A stretch of DNA of 64,000 nucleotides from contig NZ_KZ293963.1 of the NCBI RefSeq assembly GCF_002352765.1, forward strand, positions 2,440,368-2,504,367. Reading direction: 5' to 3'. Both the position numbers and the translations under genes were made by a program. This document shows positions 52,773-60,873 of the stretch, in pieces; position 1 is the stretch's first letter, and every line of letters starts with the position of its first letter. This DNA comes from Alteribacter populi. GTDB lineage: Bacteria > Bacillota > Bacilli > Bacillales > Salisediminibacteriaceae. The notes beneath the pieces were generated by a model, which saw only the letters and a program-made list of their open reading frames with translations, was not told the DNA's origin and did no database searches.

Positions 52773-54514
52773 TACCCTAATTGGTGATTATCTACTAAAG
52801 ATACCTTTTGACTTTTGTTATTATGGATTTCAAATATTACGAGTTCATTTTCTCCTTTTTTTAATAAGGGGCCAGGCAAGTACAACGTTTTTTGGGGGCC
52901 TATATTCCAGTACCTTCCAAGGTTAAACCCATTGACGAATACAATTCCTTTTTCCCAACCTGGTAATTCAACAAAGGTATCCCCGACATTATCAACATGA
53001 AATGCTCCTTTATAAAATACAGGGCCGTTAACATCATGGTGATTAGCATGAAAGCTTAATTGATGGAGGTTATCCATGGGCAGAGAATAAATGGTCCAGT
53101 CAAATAAATATTGACGCTCAAACCTTACTCCCTCAGTAATCCCCTTTGGATCATTCATGAATGGGCCATAATTAACTCTTCCCAAGTTTTCTACTAATAT
53201 ATCAAGCTTTACTCCTTTTTCAGGAACGGAAAAGCGAATCGTGTTGTTATTCCACCGATCGTAGATTCCTTGTAGCTCTTGGTCTACAAACACCAAAGCG
53301 CGATCACGAACGTTTTGTAAAGTTAGTGGTGCTTCTTCCTTTGGCCCCTCTATATACGTGCTATAGAGGATAAACCCATAATCCTGCCCTAGCTTCTCCA
53401 TTGTTTCTGGATGTACGTGCTGGCTAGGCTCACTAATCATGTCTAGTGCGTCAAATAACTTAATTGATTGTGTCATGTCTACTGTTCCGTAATTCATTTT
53501 TGGAATAGAGGGTGGCAATTTGAGATCGCCAATATCTTTATACTTGGAAATGGCTTGTCTCACAGCATGAAATTTCGGCGTAATGTCTCCTGCTTCACTT
53601 AACGGGCAGTCATAATCGTAGCTTGTAACTGTAGGAGCATATTCTTTATCATGATTTGCCCCGTTATAAAAACCAAAATTTGTCCCGCCGTGGAACATAT
53701 AAAAATTAACGGAGTCCCCTCTTTTCAGCATTTCAGCAAATGTGTCGGCTGCATCTTGAGGATCTCGTTTGTGATGCTCTTCTCCCCAGTGATCAAACCA
53801 TCCATTCCAATATTCCATGACAATATTTGGCGTACCGGGGAAGTACTCTTGTAATTTCTTAAATGATTGTTTAGGATTTGAGCCAAAATTAACGGTTGCC
53901 AAAATATCGTCAATCGTGCCACCTTGAAGCATTAAATCGGTAGGACCATCGGATGTAAACAGTAAAACATCGACCCCTCTAGAGATCATCGCCTCCTTTA
54001 AATAATGTAAGTAGCGTTTGTCATTCCCATAGCTTCCGTATTCATTTTCGATTTGCATAGCAATAATCGGACCGCCATGTGTTTGTTGTAACGGCTTTAA
54101 TTTTTCCAAAATCACATCATAATAGTGATCTACCTTTTCCAAGAAGGGCTGATAGTAAGACCTCAGCTTCATGTTGCGATCTGATAGAAGCCATGCGGGT
54201 AAGCCGCCAAATTCCCACTCAGCGCAAATGTACGGGCTCGGACGAACAATAACATACAAGCCTAGTCGCTCTGCAATACGGATAAATTCTTCTATATTTG
54301 CCATGCCGCTAAAATTGAATTCGCCCTCTTTTGGTTCATGTAAATTCCAAGGAACATAGGTTTCTACACAATTAAAACCACAAGCTTTTAATTTCATTAA
54401 CCGATCCTCCCAATATTCAGGGACAATTCTAAAATAATGAATTGCGCCTGAAATGATTTGGATTGGCTCATTTTTTAAATAGAGTTTATTTCCGCTTACT
54501 GTTAAATTAGACAA
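52772..54514 (-). CDS. Beta-galactosidase, glycoside hydrolase family 35
   Basis: 580 residues. The start is TTG 54514, 9 bp behind AAAGGAG; the open frame continues upstream through repeat R2c but has no family likeness there. GH35 motifs are ISGAIHYFRIVPEYWEDRL, ETYVPWNLHEP, RPSPYICAEWEFGGLPAWLL, IAMQIENEYGSYG (acid/base Glu) and VMEYWNGWFDHWGE (nucleophile Glu), then MFHGGTNFGFYNGA. No signal peptide is present, so it works in the cytoplasm on an imported saccharide. GH35 enzymes such as pneumococcal BgaC prefer Gal-beta-1,3 linkages, which fits the disaccharide released by GH101. It is downstream of the ABC importer and upstream of GH101. Confidence 0.92.
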   Translation of the reverse strand: MSNLTVSGNKLYLKNEPIQIISGAIHYFRIVPEYWEDRLMKLKACGFNCVETYVPWNLHEPKEGEFNFSGMANIEEFIRIAERLGLYVIVRPSPYICAEWEFGGLPAWLLSDRNMKLRSYYQPFLEKVDHYYDVILEKLKPLQQTHGGPIIAMQIENEYGSYGNDKRYLHYLKEAMISRGVDVLLFTSDGPTDLMLQGGTIDDILATVNFGSNPKQSFKKLQEYFPGTPNIVMEYWNGWFDHWGEEHHKRDPQDAADTFAEMLKRGDSVNFYMFHGGTNFGFYNGANHDKEYAPTVTSYDYDCPLSEAGDITPKFHAVRQAISKYKDIGDLKLPPSIPKMNYGTVDMTQSIKLFDALDMISEPSQHVHPETMEKLGQDYGFILYSTYIEGPKEEAPLTLQNVRDRALVFVDQELQGIYDRWNNNTIRFSVPEKGVKLDILVENLGRVNYGPFMNDPKGITEGVRFERQYLFDWTIYSLPMDNLHQLSFHANHHDVNGPVFYKGAFHVDNVGDTFVELPGWEKGIVFVNGFNLGRYWNIGPQKTLYLPGPLLKKGENELVIFEIHNNKSQKVSLVDNHQLG

Positions 54515-54557
54515 GAATGATAACTCCTTTATTAGATAATTACAGCTGCTCAAGCAC

Positions 54558-54586
54558 GGAAGCATAAGAACCGTCCCTACGCTTCC
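54558..54586. repeat. R2 hairpin repeat, copy c
   Basis: GGAAGCATAAGAACCGTCCC followed by TACGCTTCC, between the small membrane protein stop and the GH35 start. Confidence 0.8.
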
Positions 54587-54587
54587 T

Positions 54588-54776
54588 CTAAATGAACTTC
54601 CTATTATAATTCCAGAGCAAAAACAGTAGACCCGACAATCCGATAAGCTGAATAAGCAATTCTTCTCGTCCCACTGTCCTTTGACCATAAATAACTAAGA
54701 ACAGACAAATGAGAAAGAAGATGATTTTTAAGGAAGCACGAGCACCGTCCCTAAGGTTCCGACGTATATTCTTCAA
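54588..54776 (-). CDS. Small membrane protein of the ABC-GH35 operon (DUF6903-like)
   Basis: 62 residues with two hydrophobic helices (LKIIFFLICLFLVIYGQRTV and LLIQLIGLSGLLFLLWNYN). It starts with TTG directly after the TAA of the upstream permease, with GGAGGAG about 11 bp upstream. Small proteins with the YGQRT signature occur next to sugar ABC permeases in Bacillales and Clostridia; I recall DUF6903, with moderate certainty. Its N-terminal residues RNLRDGARAS are encoded by R2 copy d, which appears inserted into the 5' end of the gene. A role as a small transporter accessory subunit is a guess. Confidence 0.65.
   Translation of the reverse strand: MKNIRRNLRDGARASLKIIFFLICLFLVIYGQRTVGREELLIQLIGLSGLLFLLWNYNRKFI
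54732..54760. repeat. R2 hairpin repeat, copy d (inside a coding region)
   Basis: GGAAGCACGAGCACCGTCCC followed by TAAGGTTCC, read on the minus strand as codons 7-16 or so of the small membrane protein. Confidence 0.75.
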
Positions 54777-55658
54777 TTAGCCTTTCACTCCTCCTACTGT
54801 CATCGCTTGAGTTAGTCGTTTTTGAACGATGATAAACAAGATCAGAGTTGGTAGCATAACTACGACCATCCCTGCATACAAAGGTCCGAAGTTCGCCGCA
54901 GATCGTTCAGCTGCCATTAAATTAATCAAACCAACAGGCAGCGTTTTATTCTCACCTGGCATTAATGTAAGGGCCAAAATAAACTCGTTCCAAAACAGCA
55001 AAAAGTTAAATAACACAACAATGATGATACTTGGTCGTGCCATAGGAAGCATGACAAGGAGCATCGTTTTAAAATATCCTGCACCATCGATTTTCGCTGC
55101 TTCTTCAAAGTCAGACGGCAGTGTTTCGAAATAACTAGATAATAGATAGATTGTAAAAGGTAGTGCCGTAGAGGCGTATATGAGTGCCAATATCACTCGG
55201 TTGTTTAAAAAGAAATCACCTCCTAAAATTCCACTCAAGGCTGCCTCCCAACCTAGGAGAAGAAGAAAAATGGGAACGACAATAAAGCTAACATTTACGA
55301 ATAAACCTGCTTTAATGAAGGACTTTATAAGCTTGCTTCCTCTAAATGTAAAGCGCGATAGAACATAAGCTGCCGGTAGTGCCATGGCTAACAAAAACAA
55401 TAATGCGAAAGAAGTGACGATGATAGAATTTAGGAAATACTGTCCCATATTAGCTTCTATAAAAGCCTCTAAATAGTTTTCGATGTGAAATCCATTTGGG
55501 AGCTCCCAGGGACTACCGTAAAACTCTTGATTTTTTTTTATTGACGCCAAAAAGATCCATGTGACTGGTATAATGATTACAATCGCTAATGATATTAAGG
55601 CTAAATAGATGAACGGCTTTGTGCCTATTCTTGTAATGATCTCGTTTATTTTTTTCAT
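54777..55658 (-). CDS. Carbohydrate ABC transporter permease (MalG type)
   Basis: 293 residues, six membrane helices. EAA loop: DFEEAAKIDGAGYFKTMLLV followed by MLPMARP. It ends with MTVGGVKG. It follows the MalF-type gene by 10 bp and is followed at once by the small membrane protein gene. The ATPase is not encoded nearby. With its partner it would import the product of GH101 digestion, most likely Gal-beta-1,3-GalNAc, if the locus works as one system. Confidence 0.92.
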   Translation of the reverse strand: MKKINEIITRIGTKPFIYLALISLAIVIIIPVTWIFLASIKKNQEFYGSPWELPNGFHIENYLEAFIEANMGQYFLNSIIVTSFALLFLLAMALPAAYVLSRFTFRGSKLIKSFIKAGLFVNVSFIVVPIFLLLLGWEAALSGILGGDFFLNNRVILALIYASTALPFTIYLLSSYFETLPSDFEEAAKIDGAGYFKTMLLVMLPMARPSIIIVVLFNFLLFWNEFILALTLMPGENKTLPVGLINLMAAERSAANFGPLYAGMVVVMLPTLILFIIVQKRLTQAMTVGGVKG

Positions 55659-55668
55659 TTTTTGCCCC

Positions 55669-56559
55669 CTAATACTCTAGTACATCCCGTTTAGTAATAC
55701 TGCTTACAATAGCGGAGATAGAAAATAAAAAGATAAAGACCACTACAGCAATTGCCATTCCATAGCCATACGACGAATTTCCATAAGCTTGGTTGTACAT
55801 ATAGGAAAGAAACACTTCTGAAGAGCGGTTTGGCCCTCCACCCGTCATTGCTGTGACTAACAAGAAACTTAAATTAACCGTGCTAATAATGTAAAAGGTC
55901 AAGGTTGTTCTAATCGTCGACCAAATTAAAGGAAGAGTAATGCTTGTAAATTCTTTAAATCTACTTATTCCTTCTAAAGAGGCCGCTTCATAATAGGATG
56001 AGGGAATACTTGCGATACTAGACAAATACATCACCATGTAGTAGCCGGTTGCTTGCCAAATTAAAGCTGCGGCAACACTATAAATGACAATCGTTTCGTT
56101 ACCTAGCCACCTTCGTTGGAGCCCTTCTAACTGCAATAGATCTAAAAAGCTATTTAGTAACCCGGTTGATGGGCTGTAGATAGCAGAAAAGATACCAGCA
56201 ATGACAACAATCGATAAGATATTAGGGATATAAAAGACAATCCGAAAAAACGTACTGCCTCTTGTGTCCTCCCTTACTAATACAGAGGCGATAAACAGCG
56301 CAAAGACGATGGTGATTAAGGCTACAACGACAATTAATAAAATTGAGTTTTGTACAGAACGAATAAAGTTCATATCATTCCATAACGACCTGAAATTGTC
56401 TAAGCCTATAAAGTGTTGGCTGCCAGACAATCCGCCCCACTGGTAGAGAGACATCCGGAATATTTCAGCTGTTGGGATTACCATAAAAAGAACAAACATA
56501 ATTAATGCTGGCGCAAGACACAAAAGGATAAATAGATTTCTGGACTTAGTGTCTGTCAT
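55669..56559 (-). CDS. Carbohydrate ABC transporter permease (MalF/UgpA type)
   Basis: 296 residues from ATG 56559 with AGAGG 8 bp upstream; a GTG at 56568 would add three residues. Six membrane helices and the EAA loop YYEAASLEGISRFKEFTSIT followed by LPLIW. The segment GGGPNRSSEVFLSYMYNQA is typical of MalF-like sugar permeases. It lies about 130 bp downstream of the binding-protein gene. Confidence 0.92.
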   Translation of the reverse strand: MTDTKSRNLFILLCLAPALIMFVLFMVIPTAEIFRMSLYQWGGLSGSQHFIGLDNFRSLWNDMNFIRSVQNSILLIVVVALITIVFALFIASVLVREDTRGSTFFRIVFYIPNILSIVVIAGIFSAIYSPSTGLLNSFLDLLQLEGLQRRWLGNETIVIYSVAAALIWQATGYYMVMYLSSIASIPSSYYEAASLEGISRFKEFTSITLPLIWSTIRTTLTFYIISTVNLSFLLVTAMTGGGPNRSSEVFLSYMYNQAYGNSSYGYGMAIAVVVFIFLFSISAIVSSITKRDVLEY

Positions 56560-56690
56560 TACAATCACCTCTCTATTTAATGACCAGTGGAAGCGGCTCT
56601 GCTATTAACACGACAACTAGACCATCAAGTCTAGTTGTCAATTCTCTCTTCATACAATACGGATATATTCACAATTAACTCTCATTCTAT

Positions 56691-58058
56691 TTACTCTACA
56701 GCTTGCTTTAATTGATCATTTGCTTCTTGAATTTTGTTTTGCCACTGTTCGACTGTCATTGTATCGTTCATGATACTGTCAATAGATCCGTACAATGTTT
56801 CTGACATACTGACTCCTGGTACAGGCTCTGTAGAAACGAATGTACCCATTGCAGGAAGAACATTTTCATCATCATAAACGCCATAATAGACTTGTCTGGC
56901 TCCTTCTAATTCATCTGTTATGCCTTCAATAGGTTGTACTGCCCCATGGTCAAGAAAAATAGAAGCTGCTTCTTCTGAGTACATATAAGTAATAAATTCT
57001 TTTGCTGTATCTTTATTTTCAGCGGCGGACGGAACCCAAATCTGCTCAAAGAAAGAGAAAGCGTACCGGTCTTCACCTTCACCAAACGATGGAACAGGCA
57101 TCATTCCCCATTCAAAGTTGTCTTCTCTTGGAGCATCTTCCATCTCGCCCTCAACCCACGTACCGTTTGGCATAAACAATGCTTCATTATTTAAAATCAG
57201 CTGTTGATTTCTTCTGAAGTCATTAGGGTTTGCATTGGCAACCGTATCTGGATGAGTATAGTCCGCTAATTGCTGAATTGTTTCTAATACTTGTTTTGCC
57301 TCAGTTTTTTCCCATACACCTTCTTCATACATCATCACCGAATTATAGAAATCTGTTCCACCAGAAGCATATAGCATTGAACCTAGCAGTGTGTCAAAAT
57401 AGCTAGCTGTTGCGTAAGTGAATAGCCAAATTCCCTCTTCTTGAGCCTTGTCACCTAATTCCCACATTTCGTCCCACGTTTCAGGGACATCCCAGCCTTT
57501 TTCCTCTAATAATCCAACGTTGTAAAACAAGCCTGTGGGACTATAAAACATTGGAGCTAGGTACGTTTCTCCATCAGCATAAGGGTTTGTCGCGAAGGTT
57601 TCCGTAAATCCATCGATTAACTTGTCTTCCACCGACTGCTCTTCGCCATAGACGTTTCTATTTAGAACCTCTGTAATATTCTCAAGACCGTTTTCCCTCA
57701 CTAATGTTTCGGTCAAAGCTTCTTCCCTGTTCATCGCTAGCAAAACAACATCTGGATAGTCACCAGCCTGCATACTCGGGCGAATGACTTCTTCTAAATT
57801 TGATTCAGTCGTTAATTTAACCGTCACATCTTCGTTAGCCGCTCCATAAGCTTCAATGACATCCTCCCACATTTCACTTCCATAACCTGACTCTAATGCT
57901 GCTACATGAAAAGTTGTCGATTCTTCAGATCCAGTAGTCGCTTCATCGTTTCCACATGCAACTAAACCAACTGCCAGTAATACCGTGGACATAGAGAATA
58001 AAACGCTAGCTTTTATCAAACTTTTGACCCCCTTCATTGGATTTGTACTTATCATCAT
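56691..58058 (-). CDS. ABC transporter sugar-binding lipoprotein
   Basis: 455 residues. Signal peptide with lipobox VAC (LLAVGLVACGNDEATTGSEE). The family 1 binding-protein fold is seen in GDYPDVVLLAMNREEALTE, GLFYNVGLLEEKGWDVPETW and NEALFMPNGTWVEGEM. It is the first gene of the ABC-GH35-GH101 run and is transcribed away from the AraC regulator, with ~180 bp between the two starts. The start is uncertain: ATG 58058 has no clear ribosome binding site, and ATG 58037 is equally possible. Confidence 0.92.
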   Translation of the reverse strand: MMISTNPMKGVKSLIKASVLFSMSTVLLAVGLVACGNDEATTGSEESTTFHVAALESGYGSEMWEDVIEAYGAANEDVTVKLTTESNLEEVIRPSMQAGDYPDVVLLAMNREEALTETLVRENGLENITEVLNRNVYGEEQSVEDKLIDGFTETFATNPYADGETYLAPMFYSPTGLFYNVGLLEEKGWDVPETWDEMWELGDKAQEEGIWLFTYATASYFDTLLGSMLYASGGTDFYNSVMMYEEGVWEKTEAKQVLETIQQLADYTHPDTVANANPNDFRRNQQLILNNEALFMPNGTWVEGEMEDAPREDNFEWGMMPVPSFGEGEDRYAFSFFEQIWVPSAAENKDTAKEFITYMYSEEAASIFLDHGAVQPIEGITDELEGARQVYYGVYDDENVLPAMGTFVSTEPVPGVSMSETLYGSIDSIMNDTMTVEQWQNKIQEANDQLKQAVE

Positions 58059-58236
58059 AACGACAATAAATAATTTTCACAATAAACATATTGTTCTGAT
58101 TTTTATATATCTTGCTTTTTGTACTGGTGTAAAATAAAATTAATCGTATGTTGAAGATGGTAAAACAATACAATGGTTTTTTTAAGAGTTAAGAAAGCAT
58201 CAATTCGCCTTGCGCTTTTCTTTAGGGGGGGACAAC

Positions 58237-59088
58237 TTGTCTTACGAAGTCTATAAAGTAGAAGGTTTAAAAACAGAGCCATATCCATTAAAGCTCTTGT
58301 ACGTCACACATTCAAATTATGATAAAGGGTGGCATAGCACGCAGCATTCTCATCATTTTACTGAACTTTTTTATATTGTTAGTGGAAAGGGATCTTTTGT
58401 TTTACGAGAAAAAGAAATTCCTGTGAAAGAGAATGATTTAGTGATTATAAACCCAAATGTTGAACATACCGAAAAGTCCAATCTTCAAGACCCGCTTGAG
58501 TATTTGGCATTAGGCGTTGAAGGCTTATCATTCTCACTTTCTAAGGAAAAAGAAGCGGAAATAGAATTGTTTACCTATCACGGGGAGAGTGAGGAAATTA
58601 TATTTTATTTGAAGAAGTTATTATATGAGATTCAGAACCATGAACGTGAATACGAGATCGTCTGTCAAAACATTTTAGAGGTCCTCATTATTAAACTAAA
58701 GCGCGAGAAAAATCTCTCTATTCAATCGAGTAAACCTAAAAATATTAACAAAACTGTAGCCTTTTGCAAATATTATATTAACCAAAATTTTCGAGAAAAT
58801 ATAACACTCGACACATTAGCCAAAGTCGGAAACATCAACAAATACTACCTCGCTCACCGTTTTAAAAAAGACCTTGATATCACCCCTATAGAGTATTTAA
58901 ACCAGGTCAGAATAAAAGAAGCCAAACTTCTTCTTGAGACAACCGATCACAGCATCGCAGAGATCGCAACCTTTAACGGATTCAAGTCGCAATCTTTTTT
59001 CTCCCAAGCCTTTAAACGCTCAACCGGCCTAACCCCTACTCAATACCGTAGGAAGCATGGGGACGGTTCGGGACCAGTGATAAAGTAG
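58237..59088 (+). CDS. AraC-family transcriptional regulator
   Basis: About 283 residues from TTG 58237, which lies just behind a strong GGGGGGG site; an earlier TTG at 58210 would add nine residues derived from repeat-like sequence. The N-terminal cupin-like domain includes GWHSTQHSHHFTELFYIVSG (metal or sugar-binding His), and the C-terminal domain has two helix-turn-helices: ITLDTLAKVGNINKYYLAHR and SIAEIATFNGFKSQSFFSQA. It most likely activates the divergent ABC-GH35-GH101 genes in response to a galactoside. The last ~11 codons (after TPTQYRRK) come from R2 copy e. Confidence 0.88.
   Translation: MSYEVYKVEGLKTEPYPLKLLYVTHSNYDKGWHSTQHSHHFTELFYIVSGKGSFVLREKEIPVKENDLVIINPNVEHTEKSNLQDPLEYLALGVEGLSFSLSKEKEAEIELFTYHGESEEIIFYLKKLLYEIQNHEREYEIVCQNILEVLIIKLKREKNLSIQSSKPKNINKTVAFCKYYINQNFRENITLDTLAKVGNINKYYLAHRFKKDLDITPIEYLNQVRIKEAKLLLETTDHSIAEIATFNGFKSQSFFSQAFKRSTGLTPTQYRRKHGDGSGPVIK
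59051..59079. repeat. R2 hairpin repeat, copy e (inside the AraC 3' end)
   Basis: GGAAGCATGGGGACGGTTCG followed by a poorly conserved right arm. It encodes the final residues of the AraC regulator. Confidence 0.65.
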
Positions 59089-59107
59089 TGTTTTTTTCGG
59101 CAATTTT

Positions 59108-59135
59108 GGAAGCAAGGGACGGTTCCAGTGCTTCC
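59108..59135. repeat. R2 hairpin repeat, copy f
   Basis: GGAAGCAAGGGACGGTTCCA followed by GTGCTTCC, 20 bp downstream of the AraC stop and directly before long repeat B. It could serve as the regulator's terminator. Confidence 0.8.
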
Positions 59136-59141
59136 AAAGTG

Positions 59142-59880
59142 GTTTTTATTAAAGCTGTTTCTTGAGAGGTTGTCGTTTATGCCGTTATTTGTCGAATCGC
59201 TGATATGTTGTTGATTTCCGCCGATATCTTACCAATTTGCGCTGATATCTCACCAATTTCCGCTGATTTCTTGCTTGAACAGCTGATGAAGCGCCTACTC
59301 ACGCCGATATATTATTCAAATGATTACTCTTTTTGGTGTTTTTGAGCGTTTTTCAACTCAAATGATGAGGTTAAGGCAAAAATTTGCGTCCTTTTCTATT
59401 ATTTGAGTAGTTGAAAGGCTGTTTTTTGAAAGATTGTTGCTTTTTGATAAGATTATCGCTCGAATTCGCTACAGGCGCAGACGATTTCCGCGGGTGCCGC
59501 TTCAGTATATGCGCCCTCGCCCCACTTCAGCAATAGCGACGGCATTTTTTCTTTTGACACGTCTAAACCTACAAATTTTGATAATAACTAGCTCTTTTCC
59601 TTTCCGTAATGTAGCTCTGATTTGGTTTTTTGTTTGTTTTCTCAACCAAATTAATTTACGAGTAAGGAGCTAGTTTCGTCATGATTCTCGCATTCTTTAA
59701 AGTCTCCCTTGAACGAGACTGTCCACTTATAGATTCTTACCTTTCTAAAAAAAGCGCAAGGCGCCTGCGTACCCGTCGAAATGTACTGTCCGATAAAAAG
59801 TACTTTTTACGACACGAGCCGATGGCGCCTTGCGCTAGATATTAATATGAAGCAGGAGAACCGTCCGTCCCTATGCTTCC
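59142..59880. repeat. Long direct repeat, copy B (~740 bp)
   Basis: Second copy of the element at 47413-48175, in the same orientation. It has about three 21-bp CTGATAT units (59195-59285) against five in copy A. It keeps the full hairpin AGCGCAAGGCGCC (near 59753) / GGCGCCTTGCGCT (near 59824) that copy A has lost, and it ends with R2 copy g inside the 3' end of the hydroxyacid dehydrogenase gene. No protein is encoded. Confidence 0.85.
59849..59880. repeat. R2 hairpin repeat, copy g (supplies a stop codon)
   Basis: GAAGCAGGAGAACCGTCCGT followed by CCCTATGCTTCC. On the minus strand GGGGAAGCATAG gives the last residues GEA and the TAG stop of the 2-hydroxyacid dehydrogenase. Confidence 0.8.
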
Positions 59881-60833
59881 CCAACAATGTACTTCGGAAA
59901 ATAGCCAGATAATGTATCGGCGATATTTTCAGCTGCCTTTCGTTTAAGCTCCCGTTCAGCTTCTACAGAATAGAAAGCAGCGTGGGGACTGAGGATGACC
60001 TGGTCCATTTTCAGTAACGGGTTATCCTTCTCCACCGGTTCTTTCTCCAATACGTCGAGAGCTGCACCTGCAATCTCATTCTGTTCGAGAGCTTTGATTA
60101 ACGCTTTTTCGTCGATCACCGGACCACGCGCTGTATTGATTACAAAGGCTGTATTCTTCATTGCTGCAAACTGTTCGTCGCTCATGATCTTTTCCGTATG
60201 CTGATTTAACGGAAGGTGAACAGATACATAATCGGATACGTTACAGACTTCATTCAAGTCGAGCAACTCCACCTGATGAGAGTCGGCCACTTCCTGCGGG
60301 ACAAACGGGTCGTAAGCCACTACCTTGATCCCGAAGGCCTGAGCTTTCTTTGTCAGGTTCTGCGGGATGTTGCCAAAACCGATGAGACCGAGCGTTGTGC
60401 CTCTTAAACGAAATATCGGATCTGCAGCTTTAAAATCCCATTTTCCTCGCTTGACAGCCTCGTTTAGTAAGGCAATTTTTCTCGCACTTGCAAGAAGCAT
60501 CGTCATGGCGTGGTCTGCAACTTCATCGAGACAATAGTCTGTGACATTGCTGACGATGATTCCCTTTTCGTTGGCAGCTTCAAGGTCGACATTATTAACA
60601 CCGACGCCATACCTGGAAATGACTTTGCATTGATCAAGTGAGTCAATCACTTTTTTACCCAAAGGCGCATACTGATTCAATAGCGCGTCCGCATTTTTAC
60701 ACTTCTCAATCACTTCATCTTCTGTGCGACACTGTTCAAATACTAATTCCACATCAAGATCAGCAAATACTTCTTTTTCCGGCTCGAAAGTACTGTATTC
60801 AAAATCTGTAACAACAACCTTAAACTTAGCCAT
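59871..60833 (-). CDS. D-isomer-specific 2-hydroxyacid dehydrogenase (C-terminal-binding-protein type)
   Basis: 320 residues. NAD-binding motif GTTLGLIGFGNIPQNLTKKA, the early SRYGVGVNNVD, INTARGPVIDEKAL with the catalytic Arg region, ALDVLEKEPV with Glu, and LSPHAAFYS with His. CtBP-like members reduce 2-keto acids such as hydroxypyruvate or glyoxylate or oxidise D-2-hydroxy acids. It is the last gene of the galactonate-type operon, 40 bp after rpiA. Its role there is unclear; it could handle a side product. The stop lies in R2 copy g. Confidence 0.87.
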   Translation of the reverse strand: MAKFKVVVTDFEYSTFEPEKEVFADLDVELVFEQCRTEDEVIEKCKNADALLNQYAPLGKKVIDSLDQCKVISRYGVGVNNVDLEAANEKGIIVSNVTDYCLDEVADHAMTMLLASARKIALLNEAVKRGKWDFKAADPIFRLRGTTLGLIGFGNIPQNLTKKAQAFGIKVVAYDPFVPQEVADSHQVELLDLNEVCNVSDYVSVHLPLNQHTEKIMSDEQFAAMKNTAFVINTARGPVIDEKALIKALEQNEIAGAALDVLEKEPVEKDNPLLKMDQVILSPHAAFYSVEAERELKRKAAENIADTLSGYFPKYIVGEA

Positions 60834-60873
60834 ATTTTCACCTCAGCAAATCAAAAAAATTTAGTGACATTTT

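Noticed and set aside
54515..54688. Upstream extension of the GH35 frame by 58 codons, including Cys-rich sequence
   Set aside because: It reads through repeat R2c and antiphase with the small membrane protein gene; AAAGGAG before TTG 54514 marks the true start.
47413..59880. Long repeats A and B as insertion sequences flanking a composite transposon
   Set aside because: No transposase frame, terminal inverted repeats or target duplications could be found. A recombination role is still possible.
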